Assembly (NCBI RefSeq): GCF_014652675.1 | Contig: NZ_BMZG01000003.1 | Span: 45,239-109,238, forward strand | Direction of reading: 5' to 3' | DNA: 64,000 nucleotides | From: Formosimonas limnophila | GTDB taxonomy: Bacteria > Pseudomonadota > Gammaproteobacteria > Burkholderiales > Burkholderiaceae | Shown: positions 1 to 7,830 of the stretch, piece after piece | Layout of the letters: each line of letters starts with the position of its first letter | Position numbering within the stretch: position 1 is the first letter of the stretch | Position numbers and translations under genes: made by a program | The notes under the pieces: model-generated | What the model was told of the DNA's origin: nothing | The model's database searches: none | The model's input: only the letters and a program-made list of their open reading frames with translations

Positions 1-195
1 GTGCGTCAGTGTGGCAATACCCGAATGTGGGTGAAAGCCAAAACCAAAGTCGCTGTGTAAAGGCGTATCCAAATAATCCAAAAAAATGAAAGGTTTGAGT
101 TGCTGCCCTAAATCACTGGGGCTAAATACGCGGGTTATCGGGCCATGGCGATGACCTTGATGAGCGGCGGTGACTGTTCTGTATTTTGACATCAT
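1..195 (-). CDS. Pirin family protein, N-terminal part (gene runs off the window)
   Basis: The minus strand is open from an ATG-ATG pair at 195/192 to the window edge, giving the first 65 residues. They match the N-terminal cupin half of pirins: an ITRVFSP segment, then FIFLDY, then FGFHPHSG at about residues 50-59, where the HPH histidines lie in the pirin metal-binding motif. Pirins are non-haem iron cupin proteins; some act as quercetinases or redox sensors. It lies downstream of the isochorismatase-like gene on the same strand (171-bp gap), so the two may be co-transcribed. Only the N-terminus is visible, so subfamily and function cannot be settled. Confidence 0.8.
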   Translation of the reverse strand, partial: MMSKYRTVTAAHQGHRHGPITRVFSPSDLGQQLKPFIFLDYLDTPLHSDFGFGFHPHSGIATLTH

Positions 196-366
196 GCATT
201 ACTTTTTTATTATAAGAAAAAAATCATCATTCTTCACTTATCTATAATCAATCGCCGAACCGCTGCAATCGGTTCAAGATTTTTTGAACGGTGGGATTGA
301 AGTTCATGGCTTATGAGGCTCATCGACAACAAACGCTGTGATGAGCTCATCCATCAGATTTTTTGA

Positions 367-981
367 TTAGCGCAAATTGCCCTTGGCTTGCAATTCAAAA
401 ATATTACCAGCTTCTGCTGCTGCAAAGAATGCACCGCTGGCAGGGTTTGTCCAGTTGCCCAACATGCCTGTAATCAATGGCATAGAGGAAATGACCAATG
501 CACCTGCTTTGTTTAATTCATGTTCGGCATAGCGTTCACCCAATTGAGTGTTACCCCCTGAAGCATCGAGCAACGCCGCTACTTTAAAGCCTTCAGCGAT
601 AGCAGATAATGCTGGCGGCACTAAACAAACCTCGGTGGTTAAACCTGCCATAATCAGATATTTCTTACCTGTTGCGCGCACAGCATTAGCAAAGTTTGCA
701 TCGTCCCATGCATTAATTACGCCGTCGCGCTTGATTCGAGCTGCATAAGCCTCAGGTGCAATTTCTTCGAATTCAGGTAACAAGCGGCCTTGTGCTTGAT
801 CTTCCATGCTGCTGGTCATGACGATTGGCATGTTTGCGCCTTTGGCAAAGCGCAGTAGTAAATTGGCCCAAACCTTGATTTGTTCGCGTTGTTCGGGCGC
901 GAGCGCACCAGCCCAATTGATGGTGCCGACTTGGTGGTCAACCAAAATTAGCGCGCTGTTTTCTACTGTAAATCCATTCAT
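367..981 (-). CDS. Isochorismatase-family cysteine hydrolase (YcaC-like)
   Basis: A 204-residue cysteine hydrolase of the isochorismatase superfamily. The catalytic triad can be placed: Asp in LILVDHQVG near residue 15, Lys in ARIKRDG near residue 84, and the nucleophile Cys in TTEVCLVP near residue 119. Length and the VDHQVG start resemble E. coli YcaC-type hydrolases, whose physiological substrate is poorly defined. It is transcribed away from a LysR regulator across a 174-bp gap and followed on the same strand by a pirin gene, a pairing that suggests a small LysR-controlled catabolic or detoxification unit. The substrate cannot be read from the sequence. Confidence 0.88.
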   Translation of the reverse strand: MNGFTVENSALILVDHQVGTINWAGALAPEQREQIKVWANLLLRFAKGANMPIVMTSSMEDQAQGRLLPEFEEIAPEAYAARIKRDGVINAWDDANFANAVRATGKKYLIMAGLTTEVCLVPPALSAIAEGFKVAALLDASGGNTQLGERYAEHELNKAGALVISSMPLITGMLGNWTNPASGAFFAAAEAGNIFELQAKGNLR

Positions 982-1049
982 AGTTTTCTCCGGTGGTCGT
1001 TTAAAAGTGGTTTTGTGTGACTGTTTGAGTCAGGTTAAGTAAAGTCAAA

Positions 1050-1071
1050 ACACAATAGTCACACAATAGTC
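1050..1071. repeat. Perfect tandem 11-bp repeat in a divergent promoter region
   Basis: ACACAATAGTC occurs twice back to back at 1050-1060 and 1061-1071. The second copy continues into CATTATATTG, so CAATA...TATTG forms a dyad typical of LysR-type sites. It lies between the isochorismatase-like gene (start 981, minus) and the LysR gene (start 1156, plus), the usual place for a LysR regulator to bind. The operator role is inferred. Confidence 0.55.
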
Positions 1072-1155
1072 ATTATATTGTTGCTAAAATGGTTTTTCAA
1101 TCTTGAATCAACAATCCTTTGTTGCCATAAAAGCATTAATTTTGAAAGGTTTGCC

Positions 1156-2067
1156 ATGAAAAGTCATCAATACTTACAAGACATGGCCACATTTGTTTCT
1201 GTGGCGCGTCACAAGAGTTTTACTCTAGCAGCTCAAGAGTTAGATGTGCCCCCATCATCAGTTTCGCGACAAATCGCCCAAATGGAACAGCGGCTAAAGC
1301 TCAAGTTGTTTCATCGAACTTCTCGCAGTGTCAGCCTAACCCCCGTTGGCGTTGATTATTTTGCCCAAGCCCAAAGCGTGATTGATGCGGCTCAAAGCGT
1401 GTATGCGCAGGTACAAGGGCAAACACAGCAGGCCAAGGGTCGTATTCGGTTGTCTGCATCAATCACGGTTGCGCATGACTACGTGATGCCATTTATCTTT
1501 GTGTTTGCGCGAAAGTACCCTGAGATTAACATTGAATTAGAAGCGTCGCAGCGTTATGTTGATATTCTAGCTGAGGGATATGATGTTGTGTTGCGTTTGT
1601 CTAGTAAATCTCTAGCCGATTCAGATCTCATTGCCCAGCCGCTTTTAACGTTCAGCCATGGTTTATATGCAGCGCCAGACTATGTGGCACAAACTGGCGA
1701 GATAAACGAGCAAAATGTATCTCAAAAAATACAGAGACAACGCTGTCTCGTCATGGATGCGCGTCAAACTGATTGGCGATTGACTTGTCAGAATGATCCA
1801 AGCAGAATTCTTAAAGTTCCTATCGAGATTTGTCATGTGTTTGGCAGCATGCATATGTTGCACGAAGCCGCTTTGCATGGTCTTGGTATTGCCTGCTTGA
1901 GCAACAATGTTCAAACTGCACAGGAGGTGATTGAAAAGCGTTTGATTCGGCTTTTGCCTGAATGGCACACGCCGCCAACAACGCTTTATGCAACAATTGC
2001 CACGCGTGCTCAGCCACAACGGGTACGCATTTTTCTTGATGAACTGCGGGCATATTTTAGGCTTTAA
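1156..2067 (+). CDS. LysR-family transcriptional regulator
   Basis: A 303-residue LysR-type regulator: N-terminal winged helix-turn-helix (about residues 6-65, with SFTLAAQELDVPPSSVSRQI), then a LysR substrate-binding domain to the end. ATG 1156 is chosen because a GAAAGG ribosome site lies 7 bp upstream and the family normally begins a few residues before the HTH; upstream in-frame TTG codons would add an unlikely 26-residue tail. It is divergent from the isochorismatase-like gene and the tandem repeat at 1050-1071 lies between them, so it probably controls that gene and itself. The effector is unknown. Confidence 0.9.
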   Translation: MKSHQYLQDMATFVSVARHKSFTLAAQELDVPPSSVSRQIAQMEQRLKLKLFHRTSRSVSLTPVGVDYFAQAQSVIDAAQSVYAQVQGQTQQAKGRIRLSASITVAHDYVMPFIFVFARKYPEINIELEASQRYVDILAEGYDVVLRLSSKSLADSDLIAQPLLTFSHGLYAAPDYVAQTGEINEQNVSQKIQRQRCLVMDARQTDWRLTCQNDPSRILKVPIEICHVFGSMHMLHEAALHGLGIACLSNNVQTAQEVIEKRLIRLLPEWHTPPTTLYATIATRAQPQRVRIFLDELRAYFRL

Positions 2068-2123
2068 TTGAGCAGGCAGCACTTTATATATCATGTTTGT
2101 TAGATGCTCCTATCGAGAACTTG

Positions 2124-2154
2124 TGAAAAGAAAAAGGCCGCATAAAGCGGCCTT
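2124..2154 (-). terminator. Rho-independent terminator of the 3768-2229 gene set
   Basis: GGCCGC and GCGGCC arms around a 5-nt loop lie at 2136-2152. On the minus strand the stem is followed by a T-rich tract (2135-2124), so it terminates leftward transcription from the cupin gene; it may also stop lysR from the other side. Confidence 0.75.
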
Positions 2155-2228
2155 GATAGAGCTTCATTAAGCAAAATTGGGACAGGAATAGGGCGAGAAA
2201 ATACTAAAATCCCTAACGCTATTTAGTC

Positions 2229-2636
2229 TTACTTTTTAGGAAATGCTATGTCGCGCGTACCGTCAAAGTCGAGAATGTTGATGCAAGCTTTTGGGCCAGC
2301 GCAGCTGTCGGCATGTAAGTCGTTACCGTGGACACGAACGAAGGCCTCTTGACCTGTTTTCACTTTCTTGCCGTTTGCATCAATATGTACCCATTTGCCT
2401 TGCACGGCGACGCCCCAGTAATCACGCGAGTGAGTGTGCGCTGGGATTACCACGCCTGGTTGAATACGGAAAGCGTAGACGGCCGTGCTATCTTCTTCTT
2501 TACCCCACAAAACGGCCATATCGACGCCTTTGACGCCAGCGGGTTGCCAGTCGACTTGATCAAATCGATGAACATCGCCAGCAAAGCTGGTCAACGAGGC
2601 GCAGAGTAGGACTGCAGTGGTGATTTTTTTGAGCAT
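2229..2636 (-). CDS. Secreted cupin-domain protein
   Basis: A 135-residue protein with an N-terminal signal peptide (MLKKITTAVLLCASLTSFA, cleavage near residue 19) and one small cupin fold. The metal-type motif is visible as PAHTHSRDYWGV near residues 66-77. Two cysteines near the C-terminus could form a periplasmic disulphide. It is the last gene of a three-gene set (oxidoreductase, SnoaL-like, cupin) ending at a strong terminator. No enzymatic activity can be assigned; the cupin and the export signal are clear. Confidence 0.75.
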   Translation of the reverse strand: MLKKITTAVLLCASLTSFAGDVHRFDQVDWQPAGVKGVDMAVLWGKEEDSTAVYAFRIQPGVVIPAHTHSRDYWGVAVQGKWVHIDANGKKVKTGQEAFVRVHGNDLHADSCAGPKACINILDFDGTRDIAFPKK

Positions 2637-2675
2637 GATTTTTCCTTTGGTTGTGTTAAAAAAATTGAAGTGTCA

Positions 2676-3107
2676 TTACTTGTAGTAATCTGAGTTGAAA
2701 ACGACCTTGCCTTTACGAAGTCGCATGATTGATGCGCCCTCGATCTCAAAGCCTTTACCTTCGGAGGTGCCCGTCATTTGCCAACGGATCGCCAATTTTT
2801 GATTTCCTTCTTTGACCGCATCTAGTGCTATAAACTTTAAATCGGGCGTGTCTGTTACAGCCTTACGGATAAACCGTTCGAGTTCATTCAGGCCTTTGGT
2901 TTGAGTGCCTAAGTTCAAGTCTCGGTAAACCACATCGGCATCATAAAACTCAGAAATGGCAGCATAGTTTCTTTGATTCCACACTTCAAAATAGGCGTCA
3001 GCAAAAGCCTTTGCATTCGGGTACGCTTGCAATGGTTTGGCTGTTGCTATTGAACTCATCATTGAAACAGTAATGCCAATCGCTAAGCTTATTAATTTCT
3101 TAAACAT
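2676..3107 (-). CDS. Exported SnoaL/NTF2-like protein
   Basis: A 143-residue protein with a signal peptide (MFKKLISLAIGITVSMMSSIATA) and a single SnoaL/NTF2-like domain: an FADAYFEVWNQRNYAAISEFYDADVVYRD-type start and alternating strands to the end. ATG 3107 is preferred over a TTG at 3122 because a GAAAGGA ribosome site lies 6 bp upstream and the signal peptide then has the normal layout. Such domains bind small hydrophobic ligands or act as cyclases or hydratases; the ligand is unknown. It sits 37 bp after the oxidoreductase and 39 bp before the cupin. Confidence 0.75.
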   Translation of the reverse strand: MFKKLISLAIGITVSMMSSIATAKPLQAYPNAKAFADAYFEVWNQRNYAAISEFYDADVVYRDLNLGTQTKGLNELERFIRKAVTDTPDLKFIALDAVKEGNQKLAIRWQMTGTSEGKGFEIEGASIMRLRKGKVVFNSDYYK

Positions 3108-3144
3108 GGTTTTTCCTTTCAAAAATTAACAGAACGTCGAGAGA

Positions 3145-3768
3145 TTAAACTTGATGATAGAAAAATGCCGCACTGGTGCCACCTTGCAGAGCAACTGCAA
3201 TGCGAATATTCAGATGCGCCATGGCTTCTAAATAACGTGCGCTGGTGATGTCGCCAGTATCCACTGGTGCAAATCCACATTCTTTGGTTAAGGAGATGAT
3301 TTTGCCTTTGGCGGCAGCGTCGTTGCCTGCCAAAAATGCGGTAATACTGTGCCCTGCGCGGTTGTGGCTTTCTTTTTGCATCACATCGGCAAAAATAGTG
3401 TTAAAAGCTTTGATAACGAACGATTGTGGCAGAGCGCGTTGAATCTCCTCGCCTGCGCTGTTTTCCTGACCTAGTAGAAGCGGTGACCAATCAGGGTTGA
3501 GTGGGTTGGTACTGTCAATCACAATTTTGTTCGCTAATTCTGAGGTGAGCGATTTTAGTATCTCTAAAGCTGCTTGGTAAGGAATGGCTAAGACCAAAAC
3601 TTCGACCTTTGCCGCCGTTTGTGCAAAGCTGGCAGTCTCAAAACCAATTGATGAGTTCGATACGTCCGCTGGGTTGCGCACACCAATGGTCACAGTGTGT
3701 CCTGTGTCACTGAAGAGTTGTGCTAATTTTTTACCGACAGAGCCGAAGCCCAAGATGCCTATTTTCAT
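3145..3768 (-). CDS. NAD(P)-binding oxidoreductase, F420-reductase-like fold
   Basis: A 207-residue Rossmann protein: GILGFGSVGKKLAQLF at residues 3-18 is the GxGxxG dinucleotide site, followed by TIGVRNP, as in the NADP oxidoreductase coenzyme-F420-dependent (PF03807) fold. Bacterial members of this fold in organisms lacking F420 are usually NADPH-dependent reductases of unknown substrate. First gene of the three-gene set; a sequence shared with the TetR promoter lies 61 bp upstream of the start, so the set is probably repressed by that TetR protein. Confidence 0.78.
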   Translation of the reverse strand: MKIGILGFGSVGKKLAQLFSDTGHTVTIGVRNPADVSNSSIGFETASFAQTAAKVEVLVLAIPYQAALEILKSLTSELANKIVIDSTNPLNPDWSPLLLGQENSAGEEIQRALPQSFVIKAFNTIFADVMQKESHNRAGHSITAFLAGNDAAAKGKIISLTKECGFAPVDTGDITSARYLEAMAHLNIRIAVALQGGTSAAFFYHQV

Positions 3769-3828
3769 GACGAGTCCTTAAATATTTAAAATAAAGTGCA
3801 GTGATGAACTTTTTTGCTCACACTGTCG

Positions 3829-3854
3829 TTTTATCTATGCATAGATAGATAATC
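3829..3854. promoter_or_regulatory. TetR operator-like sequence upstream of the oxidoreductase set
   Basis: A 16-bp perfect palindrome, TATCTATGCATAGATA (3832-3847), sits inside a 26-bp stretch matching 4596-4621, the region before the tetR gene, at 19 of 26 positions (TTTTA.CTA...A.AGATAG.T..TC). One copy lies before the repressor gene and one before the neighbouring set, the usual layout of a TetR regulon. Binding is inferred. Confidence 0.6.
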
Positions 3855-3988
3855 GGGTTGAAAAATTGACGCAATCTGGTTGCGCCACTTCTTGCAGAGT
3901 GCAAATCAGTGCACTCCACCAAGTTTTAATGCCTGCTTTTTCAAGCGAAGCAATATCTGCTAAGGATGCACATGCATGCAGCCATGCT

Positions 3989-4588
3989 TCATCGAATGCC
4001 CAATAACTTGGTCAGAGACTGAGCGGTTCCTTGCAGACGCATCGGCTGGTTCATCAATCTCGTGGTGAGTAGCGCGCCTTCTAAACTGGCCAAGATCATC
4101 GGAGCCAGCTGAGAAATAGGCACAAGTGGACGAAATGCATTAGCCGCAACCGCACGCTCAAGCAATGCATTTAACCATTGTTCTACTTGGATGAAAAAGG
4201 CCGTCACAGCTTGCCGCATTGCTTCTGACAGTGTCTGCACATCGCTGGCAAACATGCCTGCCAAACACCACTGTTCACTTGACTCACTTGTTTGTTCAAA
4301 AATTTGCACGAACTGGTTAAATTGCGCTAAATAGCCGATGGGTTGACTGTCAATGTCATGCAAAGCGACCATCATCGACTCAGTGTACTGGTGAATCAGC
4401 GCAACGCCCAAATCGTCTTTGTTTGGGAAATGATAATGAATACTGGCCGTCTTGATGCCCACAATTTCGGCTAAGTCTCGATAGCTAAACGCATTAAATC
4501 CACGTGTCTGCGCCAAAACTCTGGCTGTGCTGAGCAGTTTGGCGCGATTATCGGTTGCAGAAATAGGGGAGCTTATGCTGGAATTCAT
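3989..4588 (-). CDS. TetR/AcrR-family transcriptional regulator
   Basis: A 199-residue TetR-type repressor. The N-terminal HTH spans about residues 14-60 (RVLAQTRGFNAFSYRDLAEI then IKTASIHYHFPNKDDLGVAL), followed by the all-helical ligand domain with a C-terminal part resembling the YcdC/NemR-type group. It lies upstream of and co-directional with the oxidoreductase-SnoaL-cupin set. Matching operator-like sequences at 4596-4621 and 3829-3854 suggest it represses itself and that set. The 220-bp gap after it holds an inverted repeat at 3897-3916 and no convincing gene. Confidence 0.88.
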   Translation of the reverse strand: MNSSISSPISATDNRAKLLSTARVLAQTRGFNAFSYRDLAEIVGIKTASIHYHFPNKDDLGVALIHQYTESMMVALHDIDSQPIGYLAQFNQFVQIFEQTSESSEQWCLAGMFASDVQTLSEAMRQAVTAFFIQVEQWLNALLERAVAANAFRPLVPISQLAPMILASLEGALLTTRLMNQPMRLQGTAQSLTKLLGIR

Positions 4589-4595
4589 GAGTCTA

Positions 4596-4621
4596 TTTTA
4601 CCTACTAAAAGATAGGTTGTC
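4596..4621. promoter_or_regulatory. TetR operator-like sequence upstream of tetR
   Basis: ACCTA and TAGGT arms (4600-4604, 4613-4617) form an imperfect dyad just before the tetR start at 4588. It aligns with 3829-3854 at 19 of 26 positions, so it is the probable autoregulatory site. Confidence 0.55.
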
Positions 4622-4658
4622 AATTTCTTTGTATTGCGATTGCTCGATGGGTAATCAG

Positions 4659-5714
4659 CTATGAAATCAGAGTCAGTTGTCTTGAGGGTGAAGGTTCTTT
4701 GAGGCGCACACCAATGCCCAATAAACGGATGGCTTGATCGTGCTTGGCCAGTAGGGCTTTGAGTTGGTTGGCAAATTGAATCTTGTTGGCAGTCAGGGTA
4801 TTTTGCTCGATTGATTTGACTTTGAAGTTAGAAAGTCTCAGCTTGACATAGGATTTTTGAATCAATGCGGTCGATTGCGCACGTTCAATTCGTTGTTGCA
4901 AGTCGTTGTACAATGCGTGCAAGTGAGGTAGACAGTCTTCGTAGGTGGTGATGTCATGCAAAAATGTTGTTTCAACACTGATGGATTTTCGATGGCCGCC
5001 AATGTTGACAGAGCGATTGTCGATGCCGCGCGACAAGTTGTACAACGAGACGCCCATTTTTCCGAACTGCTCGCGCAAAAAAGGCAGTTCGCGGGCGCGT
5101 AGGTCTGCGCAGTTCTGCAAACCGAGTTTGTGCATCTTTTCGGCGGTACGTGGCCCCACACCAAAAAGCCGCTCAACGGGCAAATCTTGGATAAATTGGT
5201 CAATTTGATGCGGGCGAATCACAAATAAGCCATCGGGCTTGTCCCAATAACTGGCGATTTTGGCGAGAAACTTATTGGGCGCGACACCCGCAGAGACGAC
5301 CAAACCAAGCTCTTCACGGACGCGTTGACGAATCTCTTGGGCAATGCGCGTTGCACTGCCTTCGTGGTGCGGCGAGTCCGTGACATCGAGGTAAGCTTCG
5401 TCAAGCGATAGTGGTTCAACCAAGCTGGTGTACTGACGATAAATGCCAAAAATCTGCTTTGACGCGGCCCGATAGCGCGTAAAGTCTGGGTGAATGATGG
5501 TGAGCTGTGGGCATAGCTTGAGTGCCTGCCGTGTCGGCATAGCCGAACGCACACCAAAGGCGCGAGCTTCGTAGTTGCACGTCGCGACCACACCGCGTCG
5601 GTCGGCTGGACCGCCGACGGCAATGGGCTGTCCCACGTAGTCGGGATTATCACGCATTTCAACTGCAGCATAAAAACAGTCAGCGTCAAGGTGGATGATT
5701 TTGCGTGGGTTCAT
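4659..5714 (-). CDS. dinB: DNA polymerase IV (Y-family translesion polymerase)
   Basis: A 351-residue Y-family polymerase. The catalytic acidic residues are visible: Asp-8 region in IIHLDADCFYAAVEMR and the SLDEAYLDVT motif near residues 102-111. The helix-hairpin-helix region GVGPRTAEKMHKLG follows, then the little-finger domain. The tail RQLTLIS resembles a QLxLF beta-clamp-binding motif. Pol IV bypasses N2-dG adducts and is error-prone. It starts 49 bp after the leuA stop, with a terminator in between, so it is probably transcribed separately. Confidence 0.96.
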   Translation of the reverse strand: MNPRKIIHLDADCFYAAVEMRDNPDYVGQPIAVGGPADRRGVVATCNYEARAFGVRSAMPTRQALKLCPQLTIIHPDFTRYRAASKQIFGIYRQYTSLVEPLSLDEAYLDVTDSPHHEGSATRIAQEIRQRVREELGLVVSAGVAPNKFLAKIASYWDKPDGLFVIRPHQIDQFIQDLPVERLFGVGPRTAEKMHKLGLQNCADLRARELPFLREQFGKMGVSLYNLSRGIDNRSVNIGGHRKSISVETTFLHDITTYEDCLPHLHALYNDLQQRIERAQSTALIQKSYVKLRLSNFKVKSIEQNTLTANKIQFANQLKALLAKHDQAIRLLGIGVRLKEPSPSRQLTLIS

Positions 5715-5717
5715 AAA

Positions 5718-5747
5718 ACAAAGCCCCTCTCATTCGGAGAGGGGACT
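5718..5747 (-). terminator. Terminator after leuA
   Basis: CCCCTCTC and GAGAGGGG arms (5724-5731, 5737-5744) with a 5-nt loop; on the minus strand the stem is followed by a T-rich run (CTTTGTTTT). It separates leuA from dinB. Confidence 0.75.
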
Positions 5748-5763
5748 GTTTGCTTGGCGATGA

Positions 5764-7488
5764 TTATTGAGCCACACCGCTGCGGTTCATGGCTGAAACG
5801 ACAGCCAGCAATGAGGCGGTGACAATGTTTTCATGTATACCAACGCCGTAGGCGGGTGCATAGTCGGCATGAGCGACTTGAACATAGCAGGCCGCTTGAG
5901 CATCTTCACCGGTTTGGTCGGAGTGAATATCGTGTTCCGAGTAGTGAGCGACAGAGAACTTGCTGCCCAGCTTTTGGTTCAAAGCGTGTACAAAAGCGGA
6001 CAAAGGACCGTTGCCATTGCCTTCAATCAACACAGCTTCACCATTAACTTTCAATTGCGCACGCAAAGTCTCGACGCCCGTGTGGTGACTGATGGTGTGG
6101 TTGATGTATTCGATGGGGCTGGTTTTATTAAGGAACTCTTCACAGAACACCTCATAAATTTGTTCACTGGACAACTCTTTGCCTGTTTCGTCAGCCAAAA
6201 CTTGAACCGCACGAGCCACATCCACTTGCAAAATACGCGGCAAGGTCAAGCCGTAGTCACGTTCGAGCAAGTACGCCATGCCGCCTTTACCCGACTGAGC
6301 ATTGACGCGGATGACCGCTTCGTATGAGCGGCCCAAGTCAGCAGGGTCAATTGGTAAATAAGGCACTTCCCAAGCGATGGTCTTGCCATTGGCTGCGGTT
6401 TCTCGGTCTTTTTGGCGGGTTAGGCCTTTTTTGATGGCGTCTTGGTGAGAGCCTGAGAATGCGGTAAACACCAGCTCCCCTGCCCAAGGATGGCGTGCGC
6501 CAACAGGCAGTTGTGTGCATTCTTCGGCGATTCGGATGACTTCGTTGATGTTTGAGTAGTCCACGCCTGGGTGAATGCCTTGTGACCACAGATTAATCGC
6601 GAGATTGACGAGGCAGACATTGCCTGTACGCTCGCCATTGCCAAACAAACAGCCTTCGACGCGGTCTGCACCAGCAAGTATGGCCAACTCAGCACAGGCC
6701 GTGCCTGTACCGCGGTCATTGTGCGGATGAACGCTGATGATGGCGGCGTTGCGGTTTTTCAGGTTGGTGTGCATCCATTCGATTTGATCCGCGAACACAT
6801 TGGGCGTGGCCACTTCGATGGTGGTTGGGAGATTTAAAATCACTTTGTTGTCTGGTGTCGCGCCCCATTCGTCCATAACCGCTTCGCAAATTTGCTTGGC
6901 AAACGGCAACTCAGTCATGCTAAAAGTTTCTGGTGAATACTCCAAACGCCAGTTGGTCTGGGCGTAAACGTCTGTGGGTAAAGTGGCGAGGGCCGCCTTG
7001 ATGTCTTTAATGCCATTGACAGCAATTTCAATGGTTTCTTCAGGAGTTTTGTTGTATACCACTTCACGAAACAGAGGGCTGGTTGCGTTGTAGACGTGGA
7101 CGATCGCATTTTTTGCACCCAGCATGGACTCGACAGTGCGATTAATCAAATCCGTACGCGCTTGTGTGAGTCCTTGAATCGTTACATCATCAGGGATGCG
7201 GTTTTCTTCGATGAGCTTGCGTACGAAGTCAAACTCGATTTGCGAGGCTGATGGAAAGCCGACTTCGATTTCTTTGTAGCCGAGCTGAACGAGCAGTTCA
7301 AACATCCTTACTTTCTTGTCGATGTCCATCGGGTCAATCAGCGATTGATTACCATCACGCAAGTCAGTTGAGAGCCAGATGGGTGGTTTGGTCAAGATGT
7401 TGTTTGGCCAGCTTCGATTGGGTAAATCGATTTGTGGGTATGGACGGTATTTTTTGGATGGGTCCATAGTTTGGAAGGTCGTGTTCAT
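5764..7488 (-). CDS. leuA: 2-isopropylmalate synthase, LeuA2 type
   Basis: A 574-residue enzyme condensing acetyl-CoA with 2-oxoisovalerate, the first committed step of leucine synthesis. The N-terminal TIM barrel carries STDLRDGNQSL near residues 39-49 (catalytic Arg-Asp and metal site) and the HPHNDRGTG metal-ligand motif near residue 254; the C-terminal regulatory domain (about 430-574) is the leucine-sensing part. Length and N-terminal extension match the LeuA2 form found in actinobacteria and some proteobacteria rather than the roughly 515-residue LeuA1. A leader peptide gene and a terminator-type hairpin precede it, so expression is probably controlled by leucine-dependent attenuation. 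Confidence 0.96.
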   Translation of the reverse strand: MNTTFQTMDPSKKYRPYPQIDLPNRSWPNNILTKPPIWLSTDLRDGNQSLIDPMDIDKKVRMFELLVQLGYKEIEVGFPSASQIEFDFVRKLIEENRIPDDVTIQGLTQARTDLINRTVESMLGAKNAIVHVYNATSPLFREVVYNKTPEETIEIAVNGIKDIKAALATLPTDVYAQTNWRLEYSPETFSMTELPFAKQICEAVMDEWGATPDNKVILNLPTTIEVATPNVFADQIEWMHTNLKNRNAAIISVHPHNDRGTGTACAELAILAGADRVEGCLFGNGERTGNVCLVNLAINLWSQGIHPGVDYSNINEVIRIAEECTQLPVGARHPWAGELVFTAFSGSHQDAIKKGLTRQKDRETAANGKTIAWEVPYLPIDPADLGRSYEAVIRVNAQSGKGGMAYLLERDYGLTLPRILQVDVARAVQVLADETGKELSSEQIYEVFCEEFLNKTSPIEYINHTISHHTGVETLRAQLKVNGEAVLIEGNGNGPLSAFVHALNQKLGSKFSVAHYSEHDIHSDQTGEDAQAACYVQVAHADYAPAYGVGIHENIVTASLLAVVSAMNRSGVAQ

Positions 7489-7537
7489 CGCAGGTTTCCT
7501 GATTCTGATTAAGAGAGTATTTTAGCAAAATTGACAA

Positions 7538-7583
7538 TAAAAAACCTCGGCATCGCATTTGCTGCAAGTTGCCGAGGTTTTTT
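7538..7583 (-). terminator. leuA attenuator (terminator hairpin in the leader)
   Basis: Arms AAAACCTCGGC (7541-7551) and GCCGAGGTTTT (7571-7581) flank a 19-nt loop. Read on the minus strand the stem ends in TTTTTTATTG. It lies 14 nt past the stop of a leucine-rich leader peptide and about 50 nt before the leuA ATG, the classic arrangement of transcription attenuation. The competing antiterminator pairing was not worked out. Confidence 0.8.
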
Positions 7584-7597
7584 GAAAACGGGAGAAG

Positions 7598-7702
7598 TTA
7601 GTTTTTTGTATGAACTTTCACGCGCGCAAACGTCGGCTGCCGGCTTAGTAGCAAAGCAGTCAGTGGCAACAGTAGCGCGAGGACGATAAAGGTGGTGTTC
7701 AT
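7598..7702 (-). CDS. leuL: leuA leader peptide (34 aa, leucine-rich)
   Basis: A short gene from ATG 7702 to TAA 7598 encodes 34 residues with eight leucines between positions 8 and 19 (LALLLPLTALLL). The next element downstream is a rho-independent hairpin, then leuA. Leucine runs of this kind in front of leu genes are the sensor of leucyl-tRNA-dependent attenuation, as in enterobacterial leuL: ribosome stalling on leucine codons would prevent the hairpin forming. Sequence similarity to E. coli LeuL is only in composition. The peptide itself is not expected to have a function. Confidence 0.8.
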   Translation of the reverse strand: MNTTFIVLALLLPLTALLLSRQPTFARVKVHTKN

Positions 7703-7830
7703 GTAAGTGACTTTAAATCATAAAGGGACGCGCCGTCAAGCATTATGGCCAATAAATTAAATACTAACCATCGCCACCGTTGGTGAAACTGTAGCTCAAA
7801 GCGGTTGACTTAAAACACAATCTGCCGTTT

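Noticed and set aside
3833..3989. Open stretch on the minus strand after tetR (reading ...WAFDEAWLHACASLADIA...)
   Set aside because: No start codon in the frame, closed upstream by a stop inside tetR; could be a remnant but I cannot support a gene.
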